A stretch of DNA of 64,000 nucleotides from Pedobacter namyangjuensis. Its GTDB lineage: Bacteria; Bacteroidota; Bacteroidia; Sphingobacteriales; Sphingobacteriaceae. The notes under the pieces are model-generated. The model did no database searches. It was not told where the DNA came from and worked only from the letters and a program-made list of their open reading frames with translations. Below are positions 26,400-37,292 of the stretch, one piece after another (position 1 is the stretch's first letter; each line of letters opens with the position of its first letter). The position numbers and the translations under genes were made by a program. Location of the stretch: the NCBI RefSeq assembly GCF_003313325.1, contig NZ_QMHQ01000003.1, positions 602,762-666,761 of the forward strand, given 5' to 3'.

Positions 26400-27689
26400 T
26401 TACTTAGCTATTATTAAAAAATAGTTTTTCTTTCCTTTTTGAACAATAATAAATTGATCGTTTATTAGTGCGCTGGCATCATAAATAGCGTTTGCTTCTG
26501 CAACTTTAGCCTTGTTAATGCTTAAACCACCGCCTTGTACTGTTTTCTTAACTTCTCCTTTTGACGGGAAAATTGTTGTTTTTTCTGCCAGTAAAGTCGC
26601 CACGTCAACTCCTGCTTCAAGTTCTCTTTTTTCAATCTCAAATTGCGGCACTCCTTCAAAAATCTCTAATACGCTTTTTGCATCAAGGGTTTTTAAAAAC
26701 TCCAAACCTCCATTACCAAACAAAAACTCAGATGTTTTAATAGCCGTTTCTAAGGCTTCTTTAGAATGCGTTCTTATCGTAATATCTTCGGCTAAAGCTT
26801 TTTGCAAAATTCTTTGGTGTGGTGCCAAATCATGTTCAGCAATAATTGCCTCTATCTCCTGTTGCGTTTTCAAGGTAAAAATTTTAATCCAAGCTTTAAC
26901 ATCATCATCAGATGAGTTTAGCCAAAACTGGTAAAATTTATATGGCGATGTTCTTTCTGGATCTAACCAAACCGCCCCACTTTCGGTTTTACCAAACTTA
27001 GTACCGTCTGTTTTTTTAATTAATTGCGTAGTTAAGGCAAACGCTGTACCCGCATCTTTTCTTCTAATTAGCTCTGTACCCGTAACAATGTTTCCCCATT
27101 GATCAGAACCGCCCATTTGCAGAACACAATTATGATTTTTCCATAAGTAATAAAAATCATAACCCTGTATCAACTGATAAGTAAATTCTGTAAACGATAA
27201 GCCAATTCCGCTACCATCTAACCGCTTTTTTACGCTATCCTTGGCCATCATGTAGTTTACGGTAATATGCTTACCTACATCACGTATAAAATCTAAAAAG
27301 TTTAGGTTCGCAAACCAATCGCCATTGTTAACCATAACAGCACCATTTCCCTCATCATCGAACCTCAAAAATTTAGCAAGCTGTGCTTTCATTCCAGCTA
27401 AATTATGCTCCACCATTTCTGGCGTTTGTAAATTACGCTCATCAGATTTACCAGACGGATCGCCAACCATACCCGTTGCACCGCCAACTAAAGCAAATGG
27501 TTTGTGACCAGCATTTTGGAAATGAATTAAAGTCATTACCTGCGTAAGGTGACCAATATGTAAAGAATCAGCCGTCGGATCGAAACCTATATAACCAGCT
27601 TTCATGCCTTCTTTAAGTTTTTCCTCAGTATTAGGCATTATATCGTGCAACATTCCTCGCCAACGCAGTTCTTCTACAAAATTTGTCAT
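26400..27689 (-). CDS. tyrS: Tyrosyl-tRNA synthetase
   Basis: The 429-aa class I synthetase charges tRNA-Tyr. The HIGH motif is HIGHLTQ, the tyrosine and tRNA-recognition segment is [13 protein letters not shown] with [11 protein letters not shown], and the KMSKS equivalent is [10 protein letters not shown]-terminal S4-like RNA-binding domain ends with [15 protein letters not shown] and [11 protein letters not shown] chose the ATG at 27689 ([12 protein letters not shown]) because upstream codons are poorly conserved in character and a -7 element lies at 27714-27721. It stands alone between convergent and divergent neighbours. Confidence 0.95.
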   Translation of the reverse strand: MTNFVEELRWRGMLHDIMPNTEEKLKEGMKAGYIGFDPTADSLHIGHLTQVMTLIHFQNAGHKPFALVGGATGMVGDPSGKSDERNLQTPEMVEHNLAGMKAQLAKFLRFDDEGNGAVMVNNGDWFANLNFLDFIRDVGKHITVNYMMAKDSVKKRLDGSGIGLSFTEFTYQLIQGYDFYYLWKNHNCVLQMGGSDQWGNIVTGTELIRRKDAGTAFALTTQLIKKTDGTKFGKTESGAVWLDPERTSPYKFYQFWLNSSDDDVKAWIKIFTLKTQQEIEAIIAEHDLAPHQRILQKALAEDITIRTHSKEALETAIKTSEFLFGNGGLEFLKTLDAKSVLEIFEGVPQFEIEKRELEAGVDVATLLAEKTTIFPSKGEVKKTVQGGGLSINKAKVAEANAIYDASALINDQFIIVQKGKKNYFLIIAK

Positions 27690-27713
27690 TACTTTATATT
27701 CTATTTTAGCTGG

Positions 27714-27721
27714 CAAAGATA
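27714..27721 (-). promoter_or_regulatory. -7 promoter element of tyrS
   Basis: On the minus strand this reads TATCTTTG, a perfect TAnnTTTG. The predicted untranslated leader to the ATG at 27689 is about 20 bases. The upstream side runs into the repeated word ATTAGC (27724-27755). Confidence 0.45.
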
Positions 27722-27790
27722 ATAATTAGCCCATTAACAAATTAGCTTATTAGCCAATCATTTGTTATTTTGCGCCTAACCTATACCTAT

Positions 27791-28468
27791 ATGAATTTTC
27801 TATCGCACTATTATTTTGAACGGCACAACCCAAACCCCCATATTGTTATCGGAACGGTTTTGCCAGATTTTGCGAAAAATGCGAACAAGGATTGGAACCT
27901 TTATCCACAAAAAAGCGAAGAAAAATTCATTGAACACGAAGCGCAGAACGGAATTTTAATAGGCTGGAAACGACATTTAAAAGTCGATCAGCTTTTTCAT
28001 TCTTCTAGCTTCTTTGCAGAAGAAACAGCAAAACTAAAACAATTTCTGCTTCCTATTTTGGCCGATAGCCCAGTTCGGCCATCATTTTTAGCGCATATTG
28101 GTGTAGAGTTACTGTTAGATCACTTGCTGGTAGAAAACCAAAGAATTAAAATAAACGATTTTTACGACCATTTGGAGAACGTTGACGATAATGCCTTAAA
28201 CGATTTTTTACATAAAGCTGGTTGCCCAGATAACGAACAGTTTTTTAAGTTTTTTACTAGTTTTAAATCTAGCAGATATCTGTTAAGCTACCAGAAACTA
28301 GAAAATATCAGTTATGCTTTGCAACGCATTTGTATGCGCTTATGGGCACACCCGTTTACCGAGGATACCGTTTACCTACTAACCGAGCAACTTACAATTT
28401 ACAAAGCCCAATTAGCTAGCAATTACCAAGATATTTATAAGGAGATAGAGCCCGAACTAAATAAATAG
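27791..28468 (+). CDS. ACP phosphodiesterase-like protein (AcpH family)
   Basis: The 225-aa protein starts with MNFLSHYYFERHNPN and VIGTVLPDF, matching the start of the AcpH/DUF479 family, which removes 4'-phosphopantetheine from acyl carrier protein. Histidine and aspartate residues that would bind metal are seen in LSHYY, LPDF, HLKVDQLFHSS and ELLLDHLL. The ATG at 27791 is preferred to a TTG at 27770 because the conserved region starts at once after it. It is divergent from tyrS. The assignment rests on the N-terminal pattern and length; enzyme activity is not shown. Confidence 0.75.
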   Translation: MNFLSHYYFERHNPNPHIVIGTVLPDFAKNANKDWNLYPQKSEEKFIEHEAQNGILIGWKRHLKVDQLFHSSSFFAEETAKLKQFLLPILADSPVRPSFLAHIGVELLLDHLLVENQRIKINDFYDHLENVDDNALNDFLHKAGCPDNEQFFKFFTSFKSSRYLLSYQKLENISYALQRICMRLWAHPFTEDTVYLLTEQLTIYKAQLASNYQDIYKEIEPELNK

Positions 28469-30832
<2,364 letters not shown>

Positions 30833-30901
30833 AAGGAATTAAAAAGTTTTAAAATTAATAAAGCTTTTAAAGATATTAAATACCCCTATATTATTAATTA
30901 A

Positions 30902-31780
30902 ATGAACAAATTTCACGGAACTGGTGTAGCATTAGTAACACCATTTAACACAGACGGAACAGTAGATTATCAGGGATTAAAAAAACTGATTAATCACTTG
31001 GTTGATGGAGGTATAGATTACCTTGTATCATTAGGTACAACAGGCGAAACAGCCACATTGGCCAAGGAGGAGAAAAAGAAGGTGTGGGATTTTACAGCAG
31101 AAATTAATAATGGCAGGTTGCCCTTGGTTGCTGGCATTGGCGGAAACGACACTTCGGTTATCGGCGAAACTATAAAATCTTTTGAGCGCAATCAATACAG
31201 TGCAATATTATCTGTTAGCCCTTATTACAGTAAGCCAACGCAAGAGGGAATTTATCAGCACTACAAATATTTGAGCGAGTTAAGCGAGTTACCTATTATG
31301 CTTTACAACGTACCTGGAAGAACTGGAAGTAATATGAGTCCGGAAACAACTTGCAGGCTAGCGCATGATTTTAAAAACATTATAGCTACTAAAGAAGCAT
31401 CTGGAAGTTTTGATCAGTTTAACCAAATTATGAGAGATAAACCAGAAGATTTTCTTCTAATTTCTGGTGATGATCCAATTGCTTTGCCGATGATCTCAAT
31501 CGGTGCTGTAGGCGTTATTTCTGTACTTGGCAATGCTTTACCTAAGCAATTGTCAGACATGGTTACGCTGTGCCTGAAAGGTGATTTTACTTCGGCCTTG
31601 CCTGCGCATTTAAGCTTATTAGAAATTACAAGATTATTGTTTGCTGAAGGAAATCCTGCTGGTGTAAAAGCTGCCTTAAAACAGTTGGGTATTTGCGATG
31701 ATGTAGTTCGCTTACCCTTGATAAAAGCTAGCGAAGGTCTTAATACACTTATTGCAACCCAATTGAAACAATTGGCATAA
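30902..31780 (+). CDS. dapA: 4-hydroxy-tetrahydrodipicolinate synthase
   Basis: The 292-aa TIM-barrel enzyme condenses pyruvate with aspartate semialdehyde, the first step of lysine and meso-diaminopimelate synthesis. Signature parts are GTTGETATL, YYSKPTQEGIYQHY, the tyrosine in YNVPGRTG and the Schiff-base Lys in IIATKEASGSF. It supplies diaminopimelate for the peptidoglycan built by the mur genes in this window (MurE here has the DNPR motif). A strong terminator follows. Confidence 0.96.
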   Translation: MNKFHGTGVALVTPFNTDGTVDYQGLKKLINHLVDGGIDYLVSLGTTGETATLAKEEKKKVWDFTAEINNGRLPLVAGIGGNDTSVIGETIKSFERNQYSAILSVSPYYSKPTQEGIYQHYKYLSELSELPIMLYNVPGRTGSNMSPETTCRLAHDFKNIIATKEASGSFDQFNQIMRDKPEDFLLISGDDPIALPMISIGAVGVISVLGNALPKQLSDMVTLCLKGDFTSALPAHLSLLEITRLLFAEGNPAGVKAALKQLGICDDVVRLPLIKASEGLNTLIATQLKQLA

Positions 31781-31801
31781 ATGAAATAATTTAATTTTAC
31801 T

Positions 31802-31836
31802 AAAGCCTCAATTGGAAATCCAGTTGAGGCTTTTTT
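31802..31836 (+). terminator. Terminator of dapA
   Basis: AAAGCCTCAA (31802-31811) and TTGAGGCTTT (31824-31833) form a perfect 10-bp stem with a T run. Confidence 0.88.
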
Positions 31837-31971
31837 ATTGTGTTTCGTTTACTAAATAGGATTAATTGCCAGTTGGCATTAAATCAAAAGTGTTACAGTT
31901 TTATTCTCGTTAGGCACTATTACAAGGCATCGTAATTAACTATATTTAGCTACACACAAAAACACACACAA

Positions 31972-32253
31972 ATGAAAAAGCTATTTTTAATTCTTATTGT
32001 GCTAGGCACAATGAGCTGCAATGTAACGCAGTATTACGAACCAAAATTTACACTCGGAATGAGTGAAGAACAGTTTAAAAAAATCAACAAATCTGCTGTA
32101 CGAGCCTACGGCGATGAAACAGGAGTATTAATCTACAGAACTTATAACGCCATTACAGAAACGTTTAAGTTTTTTAGATTTAGCAATCAAAAACTTGTAC
32201 AATTTGGAGAGGGCTCTTATCCAGATGACTATAAACTTTTACCAATACAGTAA
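31972..32253 (+). CDS. Small lipoprotein, unknown
   Basis: The 93-aa protein has a lipoprotein signal (MKKLFLILIVLGTMSC; lipobox GTMSC) and a short mature part beginning NVTQYYEPKFTLGMSEEQF. The phrase LGMSEEQF followed by an open beta-rich stretch is reminiscent of BamE/SmpA-type small lipoproteins, but the match is weak and I do not assign a family. It sits alone between dapA and the histone H1-like gene. An AT-rich leader with TATATTTA lies about 25 bp upstream. Confidence 0.7.
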   Translation: MKKLFLILIVLGTMSCNVTQYYEPKFTLGMSEEQFKKINKSAVRAYGDETGVLIYRTYNAITETFKFFRFSNQKLVQFGEGSYPDDYKLLPIQ

Positions 32254-32259
32254 AACAGA

Positions 32260-32287
32260 AAAAGCGCCTTGGTAATGGGGCGCTTTT
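32260..32287. terminator. Bidirectional terminator
   Basis: AAAAGCGCC (32260-32268) and GGCGCTTTT (32279-32287) form a perfect stem between the convergent lipoprotein and histone-like genes. T-rich stretches lie on both sides. Confidence 0.75.
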
Positions 32288-32307
32288 CCTTTTAAACAAA
32301 CTTATAA

Positions 32308-32484
32308 TTAAGCCTTGTTTTTAGTTTCCTGAACTTCTAAGCGAATGCTTTGAGCTAAGTTTTTTAAATCTTGCATACCTTTACGTACACGCGTACCAGC
32401 TGCGCTGTTAGCTTTGTTGTAGAATTTGTCTGCATCAGCTTCTAAAGCTGCAACAAGTGCTTTAACTTCTTCAAATTTTTTCAT
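32308..32484 (-). CDS. Histone H1-like DNA-binding protein (Hc1 family)
   Basis: This 58-aa gene begins MKKFEEVKALVAALEADAD and continues FYNKANSAAGTRVRKGMQD, ending in a Lys/Asn-rich tail. This matches the small basic proteins annotated as histone H1 in Bacteroidota, related to chlamydial Hc1, thought to bind DNA in the nucleoid. It carries an unusually clear Shine-Dalgarno sequence for this phylum, AAGGAG, at 8-13 bases before the ATG. Charge is concentrated in KKF and RVRKG. It is transcribed alone toward the bidirectional terminator. Confidence 0.85.
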   Translation of the reverse strand: MKKFEEVKALVAALEADADKFYNKANSAAGTRVRKGMQDLKNLAQSIRLEVQETKNKA

Positions 32485-32689
32485 TTTCTAATTACTCCTT
32501 TTAGTTTTTTTTAAGGTTTTTATTAATACTCTAATACTAATGTAATACGATTATTTTAATAAAAAAACTTTTAAAGGGATAAATAAATCTGCAATCTTTT
32601 GTTTTTTTCCACATTTTATATGGTTATAAACAAGGTAGTTAGCCGAAAAATAGCATAACATATTGAAAAACAAGAAATTAACAACATCT

Positions 32690-32727
32690 CATCAAAAAAA
32701 ATGCCCTCTAAACTATTTAGAGGGCAT
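32690..32727. terminator. Terminator after the alpha-oxoamine synthase gene
   Basis: ATGCCCTCTAAA (32701-32712) and TTTAGAGGGCAT (32716-32727) form a perfect 12-bp stem with a 3-base loop. T runs lie on both strands. Confidence 0.85.
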
Positions 32728-32730
32728 TTT

Positions 32731-33981
32731 TTATTTTATTAAGCTTTCTACAAACTGATGTTCTAGATAATAGCCATTTTTTAACTTTTCTGACACCTCG
32801 CTAAATGCATCCAATGTTCTTTGTACATCATCCATAGAGTGTACAGCCGTAGGAATTAATCTTAATTCAATCATTCCCTTTGGTATAACTGGATAAACTA
32901 CGATCGAGCAGAAGATACCATAGTTTTCGCGAAGATCCATAGTTAAAGCAGTAGCTTCAGACAATTCGCCTTTTAAGAAAACTGGCGTTACAACCGTGTC
33001 AGTAACACCTAAATCGAAACCACGTTCACGTAATCCTTTTTGCAAAGTTGTTGCTACGTTCCACAATTTCTCTCTCAGCTCTGGATTGTTTTTTAGCAAC
33101 TCCAAACGCTTTAACAAACCGATAACCATTGGCATTGGCAAAGCTTTGGCAAAAGTTTGCGAACGCATATTATATCTAAAATAATCTGTTAATTCTTTTG
33201 TAGAGGCAACAAATGCACCAATACCAGCCATAGACTTAGCAAACGTTGCGAAATAAACATCAACACCTTCAATAGCATCCTGTGCTTCGTGAGCTCCTGC
33301 TCCAGTTGCCCCCATTGTACCGAAACCATGCGCATCATCAATTAACAAACGGAAGTTAAAGTCTTTTTTAAGCTCGATGATTTCTTTTAATTTACCTTGC
33401 GCACCAGACATACCAAAAACACCTTCGGTAATTACTAAAATACCGCCACCAGTAGTTTCAACCAATTTACTTGCTCTTTCTAACTGTTTACGGCAATCAT
33501 CAATGTTATTATGTTTGTAAACAAATCTTTTACCCATGTGTAAACGTAACCCGTCTACAATACAAGCATGAGATTCGCCATCGTAAACTACAACGTCATT
33601 TCTATCTACCAATGCATCGATAATAGAAACCATTCCTTGGTAACCAAAGTTTAAAAGGAAAGAATCTTCTTTACCTACAAAACTTGCTAATTCCTGCTCT
33701 AATTGTTCGTGGTATTTAGAATTACCAGACATCATACGTGCACCCATTGGGTAAGCCATACCAAAATCTGCTGCTCCTTGCTCATCTGCCTTTCTAACTT
33801 CTGGATGATTAGCTAAGCCTAAATAATTATTTAAACTCCAAACCAACACCTCTTTGCCTCTAAAGTTCATATGAGGCGCAATCTCTCCCTCTAATTTAGG
33901 AAAAGAGAAATAACCATGAGACCATTTTTGGTGTTGACCAATTGGCCCCATGCGTTTCGCTACTTTATCGAAAATATCCAA
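32731..33981 (-). CDS. Alpha-oxoamine synthase family PLP enzyme (Spt/Kbl/BioF type)
   Basis: The 416-aa protein is a fold-type I PLP enzyme of the alpha-oxoamine synthase family, which joins an amino acid to an acyl-CoA with loss of CO2. Visible parts are SLNNYLGLANHP, the MGARMMSGNSKYHEQLE segment, the stacking His in DGESHACIVDG, the PLP-binding Asp/His in LLIDDAHGFGTMG, and the Schiff-base Lys in TFAKSMAGIGAF. Bacteroidota use such enzymes for sphingolipid synthesis (serine palmitoyltransferase), but glycine C-acetyltransferase and related enzymes look alike. This protein differs clearly from the structurally known Sphingobacterium Spt by its N-terminal sequence GPIGQHQKWSHGYFSFPKLEGE, so I leave the substrate open. 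Confidence 0.85.
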   Translation of the reverse strand: MDIFDKVAKRMGPIGQHQKWSHGYFSFPKLEGEIAPHMNFRGKEVLVWSLNNYLGLANHPEVRKADEQGAADFGMAYPMGARMMSGNSKYHEQLEQELASFVGKEDSFLLNFGYQGMVSIIDALVDRNDVVVYDGESHACIVDGLRLHMGKRFVYKHNNIDDCRKQLERASKLVETTGGGILVITEGVFGMSGAQGKLKEIIELKKDFNFRLLIDDAHGFGTMGATGAGAHEAQDAIEGVDVYFATFAKSMAGIGAFVASTKELTDYFRYNMRSQTFAKALPMPMVIGLLKRLELLKNNPELREKLWNVATTLQKGLRERGFDLGVTDTVVTPVFLKGELSEATALTMDLRENYGIFCSIVVYPVIPKGMIELRLIPTAVHSMDDVQRTLDAFSEVSEKLKNGYYLEHQFVESLIK

Positions 33982-34024
33982 TTTTATATATTTTTAATGT
34001 AATGTAATTTTTCTATTTTTTCTG

Positions 34025-34055
34025 CAAATTTAACGTTAAAATACCGTTAAAACAA
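34025..34055 (-). promoter_or_regulatory. Promoter of the alpha-oxoamine synthase gene
   Basis: On the minus strand TTG (34055-34053), exactly 20 bases, then TAAATTTG (34032-34025) fits the Bacteroidota -33/-7 consensus. The predicted leader is about 40 bases. Confidence 0.6.
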
Positions 34056-34081
34056 CGGGCAAGCTAACGGTTTTATAAAAC

Positions 34082-34114
34082 AAAAAAAGCCTTAACAACT
34101 AGGTTGTCAAGGCT
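34082..34114 (-). terminator. Terminator of the dcw cluster after ftsZ
   Basis: AGCCTTAACAAC (34088-34099) pairs with GTTGTCAAGGCT (34103-34114) with one mismatch and a 3-base loop; a T run follows on the minus strand. It ends the division gene cluster. Confidence 0.82.
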
Positions 34115-34139
34115 CTCGTCTATTTAAGGGTTTGTTGTA

Positions 34140-35783
34140 TTAATCAACATTATCGTGCAAAAAAGAGTTGTTTGGTCTAATTTCTGTAGATCCATCTTCA
34201 TCATTACTCAATGTAAATCTCGACACTTGAGACTCTGATGAATGTTGAACTTGTTGCAATTGCATTTGTTTGCGTTTGTAAGCAGGCTCATTTTCTAATT
34301 CTTGCAAGCCGTTTGAAGTACGAAGTTTCATACTCAAATCTTTCAATCTTAAAATTCTTTCTTTAGATTTTTTAAGTTGATCTTCAATAGAGTCGTCATT
34401 TTTATCATCGTCTAAACCTTTTACTGGTGCCTCTTCTACTTGCGCAGTTGGTGTAAACACAATTTCTTCTTCCTCAAACTGAGCAGTTGGGGTTTCAAAA
34501 ACAAAATCAGTTTCTGATAATTTAACCTCAAATTCAAAACCGGTTTCTTGCGCTTCGGCTACTGGAGCTTCTTCTTCAATTAAATGATGAATAACCGTAC
34601 CCTTCTCTGGCTCTTCTACTTTGTTTGATTTTGCGTTAAAAAGATCGCCGAACAAATCAGATTGTTTAGGTTCTTCTTGCACTTTTAAAACAGGTTCAGT
34701 AGAAACTGGTTGAGGTTTAGCTTCAATAAATGAGTTTACTGGTTCAACAGGTTTAACCAAAGGTGCTTCTTCTGGTGTTAAAAGAGAAATCTTTTTAACA
34801 TTCTGTCTGTCTTTTGCTCTTTGCTCGGTAGTTTGGAAACCGGTAGCAATAATAGTAACAGACAATTTATCTTCTAGGTTCTCATCTATACAGTTACCCC
34901 AAATTAAATCTGCAGAAAGACCTGCTTTATCCTGGATGTAATCTGTGATAATTGTTACCTCGTCCATGGTTACTTCACGTAAGCCAGAACTGATGTTTAA
35001 TAGAATATATCTTGCACCTTCTATCTCGTTATCTTTAAGCAGTGGCGATGCTAAGGCACCTTCAACAGCAGCTAATGCCCTGTTCTCGCCATCGGCAGAA
35101 AAACTACCCATTATAGATACACCACTGTCTTTCATTACAGTACGCACATCTTTAAAATCCACGTTTATGTAACCAGGAACTGTAATAATCTCTGCGATAC
35201 CTTTTGCGGCAGTAGTTAAAATATCATCTGCTTGTGCAAAAGCCGAACCTAATGTTAAATTGCCGAAAATCTCACGCAACCTATCGTTAGAAATTACAAG
35301 ATAAGAATCTACGTATTTTTTCAGTTCGTCTAAACCGTCGTCAGCTTGCATTTTACGTCTTTTACCTTCAAAAGCAAAAGGCGTAGTAATAATTGCTACA
35401 GTTAGTATATCAAGTTCTTTAGCAGCTTGCGCAATAATTGGGCTTGCACCAGTACCAGTACCACCACCCATACCTGCCGTAATAAAAAGCATTTTGGTAG
35501 TGCTGCCTAGCATAGCTTTAACATCGTCTATATTTTCAATAGCCGAGTTTTTACCAACTTCCGGGATAGAACCTGCTCCCATTCCTTCGGTTAAGCTAGA
35601 GCCTAATTGTACCTTGTTAGGAATTGGGCTTAACTCCAATGCTTGGGCATCAGTATTACAAATAATAAAGTCTACACCAGTAATTCCTTGACGGTACATA
35701 TGGTTTACCGCATTACCTCCACCGCCACCAACACCAATTACTTTGATAATTGACGACTTATCTTTTAACATTTCGAACTTCAT
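34140..35783 (-). CDS. ftsZ: Cell division GTPase FtsZ
   Basis: The 547-aa tubulin homologue forms the Z-ring at mid-cell. Seen are the N-terminal IKVIGVGGGGGNAVNHM, the tubulin signature GGGTGTGASPIIAQ, and the T7-loop NVDFKDVRTVM that completes the active site of the next subunit. The globular core ends near residue 325. A long acidic, Glu/Pro-rich linker of about 200 residues follows, as in other Bacteroidota, making the protein much longer than E. coli FtsZ (383 aa). It is the last dcw gene. The ftsA-ftsZ gap of 128 bp carries three DnaA-box-like sequences. Confidence 0.98.
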   Translation of the reverse strand: MKFEMLKDKSSIIKVIGVGGGGGNAVNHMYRQGITGVDFIICNTDAQALELSPIPNKVQLGSSLTEGMGAGSIPEVGKNSAIENIDDVKAMLGSTTKMLFITAGMGGGTGTGASPIIAQAAKELDILTVAIITTPFAFEGKRRKMQADDGLDELKKYVDSYLVISNDRLREIFGNLTLGSAFAQADDILTTAAKGIAEIITVPGYINVDFKDVRTVMKDSGVSIMGSFSADGENRALAAVEGALASPLLKDNEIEGARYILLNISSGLREVTMDEVTIITDYIQDKAGLSADLIWGNCIDENLEDKLSVTIIATGFQTTEQRAKDRQNVKKISLLTPEEAPLVKPVEPVNSFIEAKPQPVSTEPVLKVQEEPKQSDLFGDLFNAKSNKVEEPEKGTVIHHLIEEEAPVAEAQETGFEFEVKLSETDFVFETPTAQFEEEEIVFTPTAQVEEAPVKGLDDDKNDDSIEDQLKKSKERILRLKDLSMKLRTSNGLQELENEPAYKRKQMQLQQVQHSSESQVSRFTLSNDEDGSTEIRPNNSFLHDNVD

Positions 35784-35861
35784 ATCGTTATGAATCAGTT
35801 GTTTAAAAATTGAAATTTTCTGTTCATCTCTTTTGTAATATTAACACTTTTTTAACAGGCG

Positions 35862-35908
35862 TTTTCCACAACTGTTAATAATGTGGAAAAATCCCTTTTT
35901 GTGGAAAA
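35862..35908. promoter_or_regulatory. Three DnaA-box-like 9-mers between ftsA and ftsZ
   Basis: TTTTCCACA occurs at 35862-35870 and, on the other strand, at 35882-35890 and 35900-35908. Each copy is identical and differs by one base from the DnaA box TTATCCACA. The first two also form a perfect 9-bp inverted repeat that could fold as a hairpin. Confidence 0.4.
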
Positions 35909-35911
35909 CTA

Positions 35912-37267
35912 TTACGGTTTTATATAATCCTCGTCACTAACGTTCATATCATCTCTGATAAAATCGGTAGTCTTTTTAAGAAGCTTATCGAACAGTCCTG
36001 CTCTCTTTACTTTTTCTTTTGCTACAGTTGGCTGCTCAACATACACACCCGGTTTTTTCATTTCCTCTAGCAATTCTTCCGCTTTTTGGATACCTTTTAT
36101 TAGCAAACCAACACTTGTAGCATACATTGGGCTTTTTAAATCATCATAAATGTTTTTAGCCATGTCTTCGTATTTAGACAAATGTTCATTAGGGTAGCCA
36201 ACGCGACAATCTAATCCAGTTACGTACTCTACCAATTGGTTTAGATGTTTTAATAACGCTCCACCACCAGTAATTACTACACCACCAATCAATTTTTTCT
36301 CGTATCCAGATGATTTGATCTCATAATAAACATGCTCAACAATCTCTTCCATGCGAGCCTGAATTACATAAGCCAAGTTTTTAACAGAGATTTCTTTAGG
36401 TTCTCTGCCACGCAAACCAGGTACGCAGATAATTTCATTCTCTTTGTTTTCTTCGGCTAGCGCTGATCCGAAACGAGTTTTAAGCAGTTCTGCCTGGTTT
36501 CTCATTACCGAACATCCTTCTCTAATGTCTTCTGTTACACTATTCCCACCAAAAGGAATTACAGCCGTGTGGCGAATGATGCCTTCGTGGAAAATAGCGA
36601 TATCTGTAGTACCACCACCAATATCAACTAAACAAACACCTGCTTCTTTTTCTTCGTCGCTCAACACCGATTCTGAAGACGCAAGTGGTTCTAAAATTAA
36701 TTCTTGTGTTTGCAAACCTGCATTGGTTACACAACGCATAATATTCTTAACCGCTGTTACCTGGCCAGAAATAATGTGGAAGTTTGCTTCTAAACGAACG
36801 CCTGCCATGCCAATAGGGTCTTTAATGCCTGGCTCGTTGTCTATGGTAAACTCTTGTGGTAAAACATGAATAATTTCTTCGCCCGGAGGCATAACCAGTT
36901 TAAACATATCGTCAATTAACTTTTCGATATCTTTTTTACTGATTTCGTTATTAAGCTCTCTACGCGTTAAAATACCACGGTGTTGCAAACTTTTGATATG
37001 CTGACCAGCGATACCAACATTTACCACCCTGATTTCTACGTTAGATTGTCCGCTTGCGATCTCAACTGCGGCGGCAATACCTTGTACAGTTTTTTGGATG
37101 TTAGAAACCACACCACGTGTAACACCCGCGGATTCTGCTTTTCCAATTCCTAAAACTTCAATTTTATCGTGCTGTGTACGACGGCCCACGATTACACAAA
37201 TCTTGGTTGTACCAATGTCTAATCCTACTACGATTGGAGATTGTGTGGTAGATTTTTCTTTGCCCAT
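35912..37267 (-). CDS. ftsA: Cell division protein FtsA
   Basis: The 451-aa actin-like ATPase tethers FtsZ to the membrane. Conserved nucleotide-binding segments are VVGLDIGTTKICVIVGR, CLVDIGGGTTDIAIF and GGVVITGGGALL. The family-specific 1C domain lies at about residues 85-165 (DEPGI-like NEPGIKDPIGMAGVRLEA). Near the C-terminus, AGLFDKLLKKTTDFIRDD looks like the amphipathic membrane-binding helix, followed by about 10 extra residues. It is 25 bp downstream of ftsQ. Confidence 0.97.
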   Translation of the reverse strand: MGKEKSTTQSPIVVGLDIGTTKICVIVGRRTQHDKIEVLGIGKAESAGVTRGVVSNIQKTVQGIAAAVEIASGQSNVEIRVVNVGIAGQHIKSLQHRGILTRRELNNEISKKDIEKLIDDMFKLVMPPGEEIIHVLPQEFTIDNEPGIKDPIGMAGVRLEANFHIISGQVTAVKNIMRCVTNAGLQTQELILEPLASSESVLSDEEKEAGVCLVDIGGGTTDIAIFHEGIIRHTAVIPFGGNSVTEDIREGCSVMRNQAELLKTRFGSALAEENKENEIICVPGLRGREPKEISVKNLAYVIQARMEEIVEHVYYEIKSSGYEKKLIGGVVITGGGALLKHLNQLVEYVTGLDCRVGYPNEHLSKYEDMAKNIYDDLKSPMYATSVGLLIKGIQKAEELLEEMKKPGVYVEQPTVAKEKVKRAGLFDKLLKKTTDFIRDDMNVSDEDYIKP

Positions 37268-37292
37268 AACTATATTCTTTTGTTGAGTTTCT

